Shown here: positions 33,192-42,443 of the stretch, piece after piece
Numbering within the stretch: position 1 is the stretch's first letter
Layout of the letters: the number at the start of each line of letters is the position of its first letter
Assembly (NCBI GenBank): GCA_039815465.1
Contig: JBCBZG010000017.1
Location: 1-64,000 of the forward strand
DNA: 64,000 nucleotides
Direction of reading: 5' to 3'
Origin: Shimia_B sp039815465
GTDB taxonomy: Bacteria; Pseudomonadota; Alphaproteobacteria; Rhodobacterales; Rhodobacteraceae
Notes under the pieces: generated by a model
What the model was told of the DNA's origin: nothing
The model's input: the letters and a program-made list of their open reading frames with translations, nothing else
Database searches by the model: none
Made by a program: the position numbers and the translations under genes

Positions 33192-34346
33192 ATGAAACGC
33201 ATCCTTCTCGCTTCGACGGCCATCGCGTTCGTCGGCGGCGCAGCCTCCGCGGAACTGACGTGGTCCGGCGCAGCTACTTTTGAATATGTCACCGGTGGTG
33301 ACGCCGGCGTGACCAACGCTGGTCAGGCAACGACGGAAACCCGTGAAGAGGGCTTTGACTGGGGTGTTGACATCAACGCAGCCCTGTCGATGGACCTCGA
33401 CAACGGCCTGAACGTGACAGTCGGCGCAGAGCTCGACCTTGTCGACGATGAAGTAAACGGCACCGGCTCGCTTGACGTGTCCGACTTCGTTCTGTCGCTG
33501 TCTGGCGAAACGGCAAGCCTGCACGTTGGTGACACGAACACTGCTGCTGCGACCCACTGGTCCGCTGCTGGTGACATGGAGTCCGACGGCTTCTCCGCAC
33601 AAGATGGTGGCGCAGGCGACGTAATCCTGCGTGGCGACATTGCCTTCGGCGACGTTGACGCATCTGTCTCCTACTACATCGGTGACCGTGACGGCGGTGC
33701 AACCGCTGGTTACCAGGGCACGACGGCTGAACTGACCCAGCTGTCCGTGGGTGTATCTGCCGATCTCGGCGGCGTGACCGCAAAGCTGGCATACCAGGAA
33801 GAGGGCGAAGCCCTTGACGCGGTTGCAGATTACACACGCAACCAGATCCTTGGTCTGAGCGTTTCCGGCACGGCAGCAGGCCTGTCCTGGACCGTGGCAA
33901 CTGTGACTAAGAGCGGTCTTGCCGCAGCGGCGGACGAAACGTCCACCGGTGTTAAAGTGAGCTACCCTGTCGGTGACGTAACGCTGAGCGCGTACTACGT
34001 GTCCGAAGACGCGGGCAACGGCGACGCAAACATGGGTGTGTCCATTGATTACGCTTCCGGTCCGCTGACCATCGGCGTCGACTTTGAAGACGACCAGGGC
34101 AACGACGGTGTTGCAGTCGACGGCAAGTACGACCTCGGCAACGGCCTCGAGCTGATCGCTGGCTTCCAGGACGGCGACAACCGTGACGACGACGGCATCT
34201 ACCTCGGCGGCAACTACGACCTGGGTGGCGGCGCGTCCCTCTCCCTCGTGCATGTTGATCTCGACGAGACCCGCACCGGTGACGGCGAATACATGTCCGG
34301 CGACTGGGAAGATGGCACGACCATCGCTCTGTCCTTCTCCTTCTAA
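33192..34346 (+). CDS. Gram-negative porin (Rhodobacter-type)
   Basis: A 384-residue outer-membrane porin. A signal peptide (MKRILLASTAIAFVGGAASA) is cleaved before ELTWSGAATFEYV. Alternating hydrophobic/polar strands and many Asp/Gly turns build a 16-strand-type barrel. The C-terminus ends in an aromatic residue (IALSFSF), the signal for BAM insertion. Codon usage is strongly biased to a few C/G-ending codons, as in highly expressed genes. The ATG at 33192 follows GAGGGAATAAC. A UUCG-loop terminator follows the gene. Confidence 0.93.
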   Translation: MKRILLASTAIAFVGGAASAELTWSGAATFEYVTGGDAGVTNAGQATTETREEGFDWGVDINAALSMDLDNGLNVTVGAELDLVDDEVNGTGSLDVSDFVLSLSGETASLHVGDTNTAAATHWSAAGDMESDGFSAQDGGAGDVILRGDIAFGDVDASVSYYIGDRDGGATAGYQGTTAELTQLSVGVSADLGGVTAKLAYQEEGEALDAVADYTRNQILGLSVSGTAAGLSWTVATVTKSGLAAAADETSTGVKVSYPVGDVTLSAYYVSEDAGNGDANMGVSIDYASGPLTIGVDFEDDQGNDGVAVDGKYDLGNGLELIAGFQDGDNRDDDGIYLGGNYDLGGGASLSLVHVDLDETRTGDGEYMSGDWEDGTTIALSFSF

Positions 34347-34369
34347 GTTAGAAGTAGAACTCAAGTTTA

Positions 34370-34395
34370 GGGCGGTCCTTCGGGGCCGCCCTTTT
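34370..34395 (+). terminator. Rho-independent terminator of the porin gene
   Basis: GGGCGGTCC-TTCG-GGGCCGCCC forms a 9-bp stem (one G-U pair) with the stable UUCG tetraloop, then TTTT. It lies 23 bases after the porin stop. Confidence 0.92.
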
Positions 34396-34468
34396 CTTAT
34401 CTGCGGGTAAGTGCTTGGCACCGCCTGGGTCGCTCTGTATTGCTAGGGCAGTGAAGTTGAGGACGCAG

Positions 34469-34909
34469 ATGCAGGTTTTCCGAACATTTGGGCTTTTGGC
34501 CGTGGCAGGTTTGGCCGCCTGCGGGAGCAATTCTGGTGTACCGCTCCTGTCGCGCGGCGAAGCTGCGGAACCGGTGGAGCAAGCCGTGCGCGTGCGCGGC
34601 GGCGATACCGTCGCTGTGAACCGCTACATCTGGAACGCCTCCCTCGATGTGCTGAGCTTTTTGCCCATCGAGACCGTCGACCCCTTTACCGGCGTCATCG
34701 TCACTGGCTTTGGCACGCCCCCCGGCGGCTCCCAAGCCTACCGCGCGACTGTGCTCGTCTCCGACCCCGCGCTTGATGCGCGCTCGCTCAAAGTTTCGCT
34801 CCTTACGCGCGCCGGCCCAGCGAGCGACGCCACCGCGAGGGAGGTCGAAAACGCGATCCTCACCCGCGCGCGGCAACTGCGGACCGGCACCATCGACGCG
34901 CTGCGTTAA
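34469..34909 (+). CDS. DUF3576 lipoprotein
   Basis: A 146-residue lipoprotein. The signal and lipobox are MQVFRTFGLLAVAGLAACGS, with lipidation at the Cys of LAAC. The mature part has VNRYIWNASLDVLSFLPIETVDPFTGVIVTGF, the core of the DUF3576 family. Function is unknown; its place directly before leuS-lptE suggests an envelope role. The ATG at 34469 follows GAGGACGC. leuS starts 54 bases after the stop. Confidence 0.85.
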   Translation: MQVFRTFGLLAVAGLAACGSNSGVPLLSRGEAAEPVEQAVRVRGGDTVAVNRYIWNASLDVLSFLPIETVDPFTGVIVTGFGTPPGGSQAYRATVLVSDPALDARSLKVSLLTRAGPASDATAREVENAILTRARQLRTGTIDALR

Positions 34910-34963
34910 ACGCCCTGAACGCGGGGCCCGACCCCGCACCCACATAGTCGAAAAAGCAGACCC

Positions 34964-37522
34964 ATGTCCCGTTACGATCCCGCAGCTATCGAGGCGCGTT
35001 GGCAAAAAGCCTGGGAAGAGGCTGGCATTTTCAAAGCCAAGGCCGACCCGTCCAAACCCAAATACTACGTGTTGGAGATGTTCCCCTACCCATCCGGGCG
35101 CCTCCATATGGGCCACGTGCGCAACTACACAATGGGGGACGTGATCGCGCGTTACAAATCCTCCACCGGGCACGCGGTGCTGCACCCAATGGGGTTTGAC
35201 GCATTCGGGATGCCTGCTGAGAACGCGGCCATGGCCTCCGGCGGGCATCCAAAGGATTGGACCTACGCCAATATCGACACGATGGTCGAACAAATGAAGC
35301 CCCTGGGCCTGAGCCTCGACTGGACGCGGATGTTCGCCACCTGCGACCCCGAATACTACGGCCAGCAACAGGCGCTTTTCCTCGATATGCTCGCCGCAGG
35401 CCTGATCGACCGCAAACCTGCCGTCGTGAACTGGGACCCGGTGGACATGACCGTGCTCGCCAACGAGCAGGTGATCGACGGCAAGGGCTGGCGCTCCGGC
35501 GCTGAGGTCGAAAAACGCGAACTCACCCAGTGGTTTTTCAAGATTTCCGACATGGCCGACGAACTGGTCGATGCGCTGGGCGATCTCGACGACTGGCCCG
35601 CAAAGGTCCGCCTGATGCAGGAAAACTGGATCGGCCGCTCCCGCGGGATCGAGATCCGGTTTGAGCGCACGGATGGCGGCGACCCGATCCTGTGCTACTC
35701 CACCCGCCCCGACACGATGCGCGGCGCGTCCTTTATCGCCGTGGCCCCCGACCATCCGGTGGCCAAAGCGCTGGAGGCCGACCGCCCCGACCTCGCCGCT
35801 TTCATCGACGAATGCCGCAAGATGGACACGACCGAGGCCGCCATGGAAAAGGCGGAGAAGAAGGGCATCGATACAGGCGTGCGCGTCAAACACCCGGTCT
35901 ACCCCGACCGCGAATTGCCCGTCTGGATCGGCAACTTCGTCCTCATGGATTACGGCACGGGCGCGGTCTTTGGCTGCCCAGCCCACGACCAACGCGACTT
36001 GGATTTTGCTCGCAAATACGACCTGCCCGTCCAAAACGCATTTTACATGCCAGGTGACACAACCGAGGTCGGCAACGAGGCCCTCGTGCCCGCTAAATCG
36101 GAGGTCGTCAGCTTCATCGACCACTTTGCAGGCGTCGGCGACGTGACCAGCCAGGAGGCTATCGACGCCACCATCGATTGGTTCGAGGCCCAGGGGCTGG
36201 GCACAGGCCAAACCCAATTCCGCCTCCGCGACTGGGGCCTCTCCCGCCAGCGCTATTGGGGCTGCCCGATCCCGGTTGTCCACTGCGACGCCTGCGGCGT
36301 GGTGCCGGAGAAGAAAGAGAATTTGCCGGTCGAGCTGCCCTACGACAACGCGGGCGAACCCATCGACTTCTCCATCCCCGGCAACCCGCTCGACCGTCAC
36401 CCGACCTGGCGCGACGTGCCGTGCCCGGCCTGCGGCGCGCCTGCACAGCGGGAAACCGACACGATGGATACGTTTGTCGACAGCTCCTGGTATTACACCC
36501 GCTTCACCGCGCCGCGTGCCGAAACGCCCACAGAGCCAGAGGCCGTCGGCTACTGGATGAATGTCGACCAGTATATCGGCGGGATCGAGCACGCGATTCT
36601 GCACCTGCTCTACTCCCGCTTCTTCGCCCGCGCGATGATCAAAACCGGCCACTTGCCCGAAACCGCCGCCGAACCCTTCGACGCGCTCTTTACCCAGGGC
36701 ATGGTGACCCACGCGATCTACAAATCCGTCAAGGATGGCCGCCCGGTCTACCACTACCCCGAAGAGGTCACGCTAAAGGACGGCAAAGCCTTCGTCGGCG
36801 AGATGGAGGTCGAAACCGTCCCCTCCGCCAAAATGTCCAAATCAAAAAACAACGTCGTCGATCCACAGGCCATCGTTAGCCAATTCGGCGCCGACACCGC
36901 GCGCTGGTTCGTGCTGTCCGACTCGCCCCCCGAACGCGACGTGGAATGGACCGCGTCTGGTGCGGAAGCGGCCTACAAGCACCTCACCCGCGTCTGGAAC
37001 CTCTGCGACCGCATCGGACAGATGGACCAAAGCGCACCGGGGCAGGGCGATCAGGACCTCCTGCGCGAAATGCACAAATGCATCCGTGACGTGACCAGCG
37101 GCGTCGAAAGCTTTGGCTTTAACGCAGCAATCGCCAAACTTTACGCCTTTACCGCCACGCTGCAAAAATCCAAAGCCAGCCACGCCGCCCAGCGGGAGGC
37201 CGTGATGACCCTCGCCCAGCTTATGGCGCCCATGACCCCGCACCTTTCCGAAGACATCTGGGCGCATCAGGGCGGTGACGGCCTCTGCGCACGAGCCCCT
37301 TGGCCGCAAGCGGATGAGGCGATGCTGGTGGAGGACACGGTGACACTCCCCATCCAGATCAACGGCAAGCGCCGGGATGAAATCACCGTGGCCAAGGACA
37401 TGCCCAAGGACGAGGTTGAAAAGCTCGTGCTGGCCAACGATGCTGTGGTGAAGGCGCTGGGTGGTAACGCGCCCAAAAAGCTCATCGTTGTTCCCGGCCG
37501 GATTGTGAATGTCGTCATTTGA
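34964..37522 (+). CDS. leuS: Leucyl-tRNA synthetase
   Basis: An 852-residue class I aminoacyl-tRNA synthetase. The ATP motif HIGH appears as HMGH in YPSGRLHMGHVRNYTMGD. The editing CP1 domain sits in the middle (CYSTRPDTMRGASF and DYGTGAVFGCPAHDQRD). A CDACG/CPACG zinc-like pair flanks residue 440-490. The KMSKS loop is AKMSKSKNNVVDP, and a C-terminal anticodon-binding domain ends the protein. Its last 14 bases overlap lptE. Confidence 0.96.
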   Translation: MSRYDPAAIEARWQKAWEEAGIFKAKADPSKPKYYVLEMFPYPSGRLHMGHVRNYTMGDVIARYKSSTGHAVLHPMGFDAFGMPAENAAMASGGHPKDWTYANIDTMVEQMKPLGLSLDWTRMFATCDPEYYGQQQALFLDMLAAGLIDRKPAVVNWDPVDMTVLANEQVIDGKGWRSGAEVEKRELTQWFFKISDMADELVDALGDLDDWPAKVRLMQENWIGRSRGIEIRFERTDGGDPILCYSTRPDTMRGASFIAVAPDHPVAKALEADRPDLAAFIDECRKMDTTEAAMEKAEKKGIDTGVRVKHPVYPDRELPVWIGNFVLMDYGTGAVFGCPAHDQRDLDFARKYDLPVQNAFYMPGDTTEVGNEALVPAKSEVVSFIDHFAGVGDVTSQEAIDATIDWFEAQGLGTGQTQFRLRDWGLSRQRYWGCPIPVVHCDACGVVPEKKENLPVELPYDNAGEPIDFSIPGNPLDRHPTWRDVPCPACGAPAQRETDTMDTFVDSSWYYTRFTAPRAETPTEPEAVGYWMNVDQYIGGIEHAILHLLYSRFFARAMIKTGHLPETAAEPFDALFTQGMVTHAIYKSVKDGRPVYHYPEEVTLKDGKAFVGEMEVETVPSAKMSKSKNNVVDPQAIVSQFGADTARWFVLSDSPPERDVEWTASGAEAAYKHLTRVWNLCDRIGQMDQSAPGQGDQDLLREMHKCIRDVTSGVESFGFNAAIAKLYAFTATLQKSKASHAAQREAVMTLAQLMAPMTPHLSEDIWAHQGGDGLCARAPWPQADEAMLVEDTVTLPIQINGKRRDEITVAKDMPKDEVEKLVLANDAVVKALGGNAPKKLIVVPGRIVNVVI

Positions 37523-37985
37523 CCCACGCCTGATCCTGATCACCGCGCTCCTGGCGCTGAGCGCCTGCGGCTTCACCCCAGTCTATGGGCCGGGGTCCCA
37601 GGCCCAGGCGCTGCGCGGCGCGGTATCATTCGGCACGCCCGACAGCCCCGGCGCGTTCGAGCTCGTTCGCGAACTTGAGCTGCGCTTCGGCGTCGCCGAC
37701 GAAGCGATCTACAGGCTGGCCGTGGACGTCGCGCTCGATGAAACCGAAAGCGTCATCACACGGACGTCGGAAATTGAACGGTTTTCCATCACCGGCGTCG
37801 CCACCTTTACGCTCCTGAACACCGACAGCGATCCAGTTGCCAAAGGCACAACACAGGCCTTCACCAGCTACTCCGCCTCCGGCAGCCCCATGGCGACCCG
37901 CGCCGCGCGGGAGGATGCCCAGTCGCGGCTTATGGTGATTCTCGCCGACCAAATCGCGCTGCGCCTCGCGGCGGAGGTTTCGTGA
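37509..37985 (+). CDS. lptE: LPS assembly lipoprotein LptE
   Basis: A 158-residue outer-membrane lipoprotein that plugs LptD in lipopolysaccharide export. The lipobox is LLALSACGF with the lipid Cys near residue 20, followed by the typical FTPVYGPGS. It is a small alpha/beta protein (about 20-155) with a C-terminal helix SRLMVILADQIALRLAAE. The start overlaps leuS by 14 bases and the stop overlaps holA in GTGA, so the three are translationally coupled. This leuS-lptE-holA order is common in proteobacteria. Confidence 0.9.
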   Translation: MSSFDPRLILITALLALSACGFTPVYGPGSQAQALRGAVSFGTPDSPGAFELVRELELRFGVADEAIYRLAVDVALDETESVITRTSEIERFSITGVATFTLLNTDSDPVAKGTTQAFTSYSASGSPMATRAAREDAQSRLMVILADQIALRLAAEVS

Positions 37986-39007
37986 AACTGCCGCCCCGCT
38001 CCGCCGCGGGGTATTTCGCGCGCCCTGATACATCGAAAGCGGGCATATTGATCTACGGTGCCGACGCCATGCGCGTGGCGCTCAAACGCCAACAGCTGAT
38101 CACCGCGCTCGTAGGCCCGGATGGCGAATCAGAGATGCGCCTGACCCGCATGTCCGGCGGCGAGCTCCGCAAGGAGCCCAGCCTGATCGTCGACGCCATC
38201 AAAGCCGTTGGGTTCTTCCCCGGCGACCGCGCCGTATTCGTGGAGGAGGCGACCGACTCAGCCGCCAAACCCCTCGCCGCCGCGCTCAATGACTGGGCGC
38301 CGGGGGACGCGCATATCGTTGTGACCGCAGGACAGCTCACCGCCCGATCCGCGCTGCGTAAAGCGTTCGAAGCCCATCCCAACGCCTACGCCGCGGGCAT
38401 CTATGACGACCCCCCCAGCCGGGAGGAGATCGAGAGCACGCTCCGCCAGGCGGGGCTCGGCGCGCTTGATCGCGATGTCATGGACCTGCTCGCCGGGCTC
38501 TCGCGCGCGCTCGACCCCGGGGATTTTGCCCAGACGGTGGAAAAGCTCGCGCTCTACAAGCTGGGGGATACGAGCCCCGTCACCGCTGAGGATATCGACG
38601 CCTGCGCGCCCTTATCGGTGGAGGCGGGCGTGGACGACCTGATCAACATCGTCGCCGAAGGCCGCGCCGCGGAGCTTGGCCCCATGATGCGACGGTTAGA
38701 GGCGCAGGGCGTCACGGCGGTGACGCTTTGCATCCAGGCCGCGCGCCATTTCCGCGGGCTCCACTCCGCCGCGGCGGACCCAGGCGGCGCGGCGCAAGGG
38801 ATCGGCAGGTTGCGCCCGCCGGTCTACGGCCCGCGTCGGGACCGAATGCTGCGGCAAGCGCAGGCCTGGGGCATGTACAAGTTGGAATCCGCGCTTCAGG
38901 ATCTTGTACAAACCGACCTAAAACTCCGATCTGCGGCCCAAACGAGCCCCGCCATGGCGCTGATGGAACGCACGCTGATCCGCGTCGCGATGAGGGCCCG
39001 CATATGA
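37982..39007 (+). CDS. holA: DNA polymerase III subunit delta
   Basis: A 341-residue clamp-loader subunit that opens the beta clamp. The N-terminal region has GILIYGADAMRVALKRQQL, in place of the Walker-like region of related AAA proteins. The middle is FVEEATDSAAKPLAAAL, and helical domain II-III extends to the C-terminus. The GTG start overlaps lptE. The stop overlaps the GST gene in ATGA, so this is one operon. Confidence 0.88.
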   Translation: MKLPPRSAAGYFARPDTSKAGILIYGADAMRVALKRQQLITALVGPDGESEMRLTRMSGGELRKEPSLIVDAIKAVGFFPGDRAVFVEEATDSAAKPLAAALNDWAPGDAHIVVTAGQLTARSALRKAFEAHPNAYAAGIYDDPPSREEIESTLRQAGLGALDRDVMDLLAGLSRALDPGDFAQTVEKLALYKLGDTSPVTAEDIDACAPLSVEAGVDDLINIVAEGRAAELGPMMRRLEAQGVTAVTLCIQAARHFRGLHSAAADPGGAAQGIGRLRPPVYGPRRDRMLRQAQAWGMYKLESALQDLVQTDLKLRSAAQTSPAMALMERTLIRVAMRARI

Positions 39008-39591
39008 CCTACGAACTCCACGGCAGCCCCCGCAGCCGCGCCTTTCGGGTGCTCTGGCTGCTGGAGGAACTCGGCGTCGACTACACCCACGTAAACACCC
39101 CCCCGCGCAGTCCGGAGATCTTTGCCCTCAATCCCCTGGGCAAGATCCCCGTGCTGAAAGTGGATGACACGGTGCTGACCGATTCCACCGCGATTTTGAC
39201 CTATCTCGCTGATAAACATAGCGCTTTCACCTTTGCCCCCGGCACGCTCGACCGCGCACGGCAGGACGCGCACACGCAGTTTATCCTCGATGAGCTCGAC
39301 AGCCTCTTGTGGATTGTCGCCAAGCACAGCTTTGGCCTGCCAGAGCCGCTGCGCGTGCCCGCCGTCAAAGCCAGCGCACGCGAGGAATTTCGCACCTCCT
39401 GCGATCGGCTTGCGGCGCGGATCGAGGGGCCATTTCTCATGGGAAATCAGATGACTATCGCGGATATCGTGGCGGTGCATTGCCTGGGCTGGGCCATCGT
39501 CGCCAAGTTCCCGATGGAGCGTGAGGACCTAAAAACCTACTCCAAACAGATGCGCAGCAGACCCGCCTACATCGCCGCTCGGTCGGTCTAA
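39004..39591 (+). CDS. Glutathione S-transferase family protein
   Basis: A 195-residue protein. The thioredoxin-like N-terminal domain has SPRSRAFRVLWLLEELG (catalytic Ser likely), the cis-Pro segment GKIPVL and the glutathione motif LTDSTAILTYL. The alpha-helical C-terminal domain begins near residue 85 (RARQDAHTQFI). Substrate is unknown. The ATG overlaps the holA stop. The stop nests in CTAA with that of the convergent flavoprotein. Confidence 0.85.
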   Translation: MTYELHGSPRSRAFRVLWLLEELGVDYTHVNTPPRSPEIFALNPLGKIPVLKVDDTVLTDSTAILTYLADKHSAFTFAPGTLDRARQDAHTQFILDELDSLLWIVAKHSFGLPEPLRVPAVKASAREEFRTSCDRLAARIEGPFLMGNQMTIADIVAVHCLGWAIVAKFPMEREDLKTYSKQMRSRPAYIAARSV

Positions 39592-40757
39592 CGCGCGACC
39601 CAATCCGCTGCCGCGCGGCCCGCCCAGCGGCCCGTCGCGAGGCAGGTGGTGATCAAATAACCGCCCGTGGGCGCCTCCCAATCGAGCATTTCGCCTGCGC
39701 AGAACACACCCGGTTTGGCGCGCAACATCAGCTGCGCGTCAAGCGCGTCCCAGCGGAGCCCGCCAGCGACAGAGATCGCTTCATCAATGTCCCGTGGACC
39801 GGCGTGGATCATCTGTAGAGCTATGATTTTCTTTGTAAAATCATATCTTAGTGGTCGCCCGAACTCCTGCAATAACGCGGCGAGCGGACCGGCGATGCCG
39901 AGCGCCTTGCGCAATGTGTTGCTCAGCGTTTCCTTCGCCGGGCGGGCGCGCAAACGCTCGATCACCTGAGCCTCATTCATCCCCGGTTTGGCGTGGAGGA
40001 TCAGCGGCGCGCCGGTCCGAATTTGAGGCGACAGCGCGTAGATCAAGCTCCCCTCTAGCCCTCTCCGGCTGATCACGAACTCCCCCGTCTCGCGCCGTCC
40101 CCCGCAGCTCAGCGCGACAGTCTTGATCGGCGCGCCAAAGTAGCGCTCCATATGCGAACTCCAGGGCACGGAGACACCTATATTTGCCGGTTCAAACGGC
40201 GCCAGCGGCAACGCCTGATCGGCAAAAGCACCCGCCCACGCACCATCAGCCCCAAGCCGCGCCCAGCTTTTCCCGCCGGGGGCAAAGACGGTGGCCTTGG
40301 CGCGGATCACGCGCGGCCCGTCTGGCGTGTCAAACCGCTGCGCGTCGCCCTCAAACCCCACCCAGCGCCAGCGTGTCCGGACCTCAATCGCCGCCAACCG
40401 CGCCCGCCATGCCCGCAACAGGGGGGAGGCTTTCATCGCCACTGGAAAGACGCGGCCAGAGCTGCCGGTGAACACCTCTTGCCCCAGCCCCTGGGCCCAC
40501 GCCTTCACAGCCTGACTGTCGAACTCCGCAAGAATTGGGTTTAGTTCCGGGCAGTTAACGGCAGCTTGCAGCGCCTCTAGCGGCTCATCCTTTGCCAGGT
40601 TCAGCCCGCTTTTGCCCGCCATCATGAACTTGCGCGCCAGCGAGGGTTTCTGATCAACGAGCAACACACGCACGCCGTGCGCAAGCAGAACCTCCGCCGC
40701 TGCGAGCCCCGCGGGCCCGCCGCCAATCACCAGCGCCTCTACCTGTTCTGCTGTCAC
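39588..40757 (-). CDS. NAD(P)/FAD flavoprotein, BaiN/HI0933-like
   Basis: A 389-residue flavoprotein. The FAD Rossmann motif is EALVIGGGPAGLAAAEVLLAHG. KFMMAGKSGLNLAKDEP is the HI0933 family segment, and the C-terminal FAD motif is GVFCAGEMLDWEAPTGGYLITTCLATG. Role is unknown; relatives include the bile-acid 7-dehydroxylation protein BaiN. A GTG at 40757 was chosen because it overlaps the mscS stop in GTGA; a frame extension upstream lacks family features. Confidence 0.83.
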   Translation of the reverse strand: MTAEQVEALVIGGGPAGLAAAEVLLAHGVRVLLVDQKPSLARKFMMAGKSGLNLAKDEPLEALQAAVNCPELNPILAEFDSQAVKAWAQGLGQEVFTGSSGRVFPVAMKASPLLRAWRARLAAIEVRTRWRWVGFEGDAQRFDTPDGPRVIRAKATVFAPGGKSWARLGADGAWAGAFADQALPLAPFEPANIGVSVPWSSHMERYFGAPIKTVALSCGGRRETGEFVISRRGLEGSLIYALSPQIRTGAPLILHAKPGMNEAQVIERLRARPAKETLSNTLRKALGIAGPLAALLQEFGRPLRYDFTKKIIALQMIHAGPRDIDEAISVAGGLRWDALDAQLMLRAKPGVFCAGEMLDWEAPTGGYLITTCLATGRWAGRAAADWVAR

Positions 40758-42133
40758 CGCACCTTTGCGCGCACTTCGCCTTTGAGCTCTACCACGCGCT
40801 GAGGATAGGGGATTTCGATGCCGTTGTCCTTGAGGCAATTCCAGATGATGAACAGCACGTCGGACGTGAATTTGTTGGCCCCGTCATCGATGCCGTTCAC
40901 CCAGAATTCGACGGCAAATTCAATGCCATTGTCGCCCAGGGCCCGCAGCTCGCAATCGGGCGGGAACGGGTCGTCGAGCACTTCTGGATGCTGCGCCACC
41001 GCGGCCTCCACCAGGTCGGGGACCTTGTTGATATCAGTGTCATAGCTGACCGAAAACGGCGCCTCATAGCGGTTCGCGGACCCCGAATCGGAGTAGTTGA
41101 CGACTCGGGTCGTGATGAAATCTTCGTTCGGGACGACGATCCAGCGCCCGTCATAGGTCTCCAGAATCGCGGCGCGGGCCATCATGCGCACAATCGTGCC
41201 CGCCTCTCCGCCGTCGAGTTCGACGTAGTCGCCCACCGTCGCTTGGCCTTCGACCAATAGGATCACGCCAGAGATAAAGTTCGATGCAATCTTTTGCAGA
41301 CCAAAGCCCAGACCCACACCGATGGCACCGCCAAGCACGGCGAGCGCGCTGAGGTTGATGCCCATGATGTTCATCAGCAGCAGGAACGCCACGCCAAAGA
41401 TCATGAACTCCACCGCTTTGGAGGCGAGTTCGCGCAGCGATGGGCGCATCTCCTCCTGCTTGCGGATGTAGTCTGACGATTGCTGGTTCGACCACGAGCC
41501 CAGCCAGAACAGGAGCGATCCCGCGATGACGCCGCGCACCACGTCCATGGCCGTAAAGTTGATGTTGCCGATCACGATGGCAGTGGCGTTCAGGTAGATT
41601 TCCGCGAGGTCGAGGATCCCCAGCGCGTAGAGCGCCATGATCGGTATCAGTATGAATTTACCGATAATTTTCAGGAAGCCATCGGTGATGACCTCCTGCA
41701 CGAGGATGCGCGCAGCGATAAAGAGGAACACCCGTTTGCCGAACGCAATGACCGCCCCGGAATCAAATATGGCCCGCGTGATCTGTTCGCCCGCAGCTGT
41801 AAAGGCGTAGGCGTAGAGCGGTAATAGCAGCGGCAGGAAGCGCACCATGAACCGCAGCGCGGGGGCGAGGAAGCTCGTGGAATCCTCCGCCGGGGTCAGG
41901 ATGGTTTGGATGCGCGGGGTCGTGCGCTTGGTGATAAACCGCGCCATGAGGTAGGCGGCGAGCAGCAGGCCAAATTGCGACCAGGCGGCGGGGCTCGTGA
42001 TCCAGGCCTCGGACAATTCCCAAGCCTGCAGGGCATATGTGACGCCCTGTTGCAGAACGCCCGGAAGCCCAAGGGCCCAGTCTGGAAGCTCCACCTCTGG
42101 GAGCACGATGCCAGGGGTCTCTTCCTCTTCCAT
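40754..42133 (-). CDS. MscS-family mechanosensitive ion channel
   Basis: A 459-residue inner-membrane channel with several transmembrane segments from about residue 45 to 290. The pore-lining TM3 segment is LGGAIGVGLGFGLQKIASNFISGVILLVEGQ, matching the MscS Gly/Ala-rich helix, followed by the beta domain (VGDYVELDGGEAGTI and VVPNEDFITTRVVNYS). It relieves osmotic downshock. The acidic N-terminus (MEEEETPGIVLP) is likely periplasmic. The start at 42133 was chosen over an ATG 8 codons upstream. The gene overlaps the flavoprotein gene. Confidence 0.9.
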   Translation of the reverse strand: MEEEETPGIVLPEVELPDWALGLPGVLQQGVTYALQAWELSEAWITSPAAWSQFGLLLAAYLMARFITKRTTPRIQTILTPAEDSTSFLAPALRFMVRFLPLLLPLYAYAFTAAGEQITRAIFDSGAVIAFGKRVFLFIAARILVQEVITDGFLKIIGKFILIPIMALYALGILDLAEIYLNATAIVIGNINFTAMDVVRGVIAGSLLFWLGSWSNQQSSDYIRKQEEMRPSLRELASKAVEFMIFGVAFLLLMNIMGINLSALAVLGGAIGVGLGFGLQKIASNFISGVILLVEGQATVGDYVELDGGEAGTIVRMMARAAILETYDGRWIVVPNEDFITTRVVNYSDSGSANRYEAPFSVSYDTDINKVPDLVEAAVAQHPEVLDDPFPPDCELRALGDNGIEFAVEFWVNGIDDGANKFTSDVLFIIWNCLKDNGIEIPYPQRVVELKGEVRAKVR

Positions 42134-42443
42134 AACCCGCTCTTGCCTTTCACACACATGGGCGGTCGCCTGCGTAGGTGCCGTCCGTTAACTATGCCTC
42201 TGACACTGGTTTGTGGCCTTTCTATGGTCGCAAAGGTGCGTTCCTTGGTGTCAGGTGGGTCTAAGGTCGCGCTAGGGGGCAAGGGCGGGCCCGCCCGCCT
42301 CCCTTCTGCGCCAGCATGCGCTGGCTTGAACCTGAGGGGGCGCGCGCTGCGCGCGCGGGGCGTGGGGTGCCCAAGTGCGGTGCCCAACTTGCTTGCAACC
42401 GCGCGCGGGGGAATGCAGCGTGCCCGCAACAGGAGACGCGCCC
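42134..42443. other. Divergent intergenic region with hairpins
   Basis: A 310-base gap between mscS and the HDAC-family gene. It has palindromes GGGCGG-GC-CCGCCC (42283-42296) and GCCAGC-ATGC-GCTGGC (42310-42325), and an alternating GC run near 42341-42357. No gene is supported. Promoters of both flanking genes must lie here but no clear boxes were identified. Confidence 0.55.

Noticed and set aside
33135..34421. Long open frame antisense to the porin gene.
   Set aside because: Cysteine-rich, low-complexity shadow translation caused by biased porin codons; no start signal.
34397..36754. Long open frame antisense to leuS (785 codons, minus strand).
   Set aside because: It mirrors leuS in a high-GC genome, has no recognisable motif or ribosome site, and leuS is a complete essential gene.
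42134..42443. CRISPR-like array or tRNA in the G/C-rich gap.
   Set aside because: Palindromes are single and unspaced, with no regular repeat-spacer pattern and no cloverleaf.
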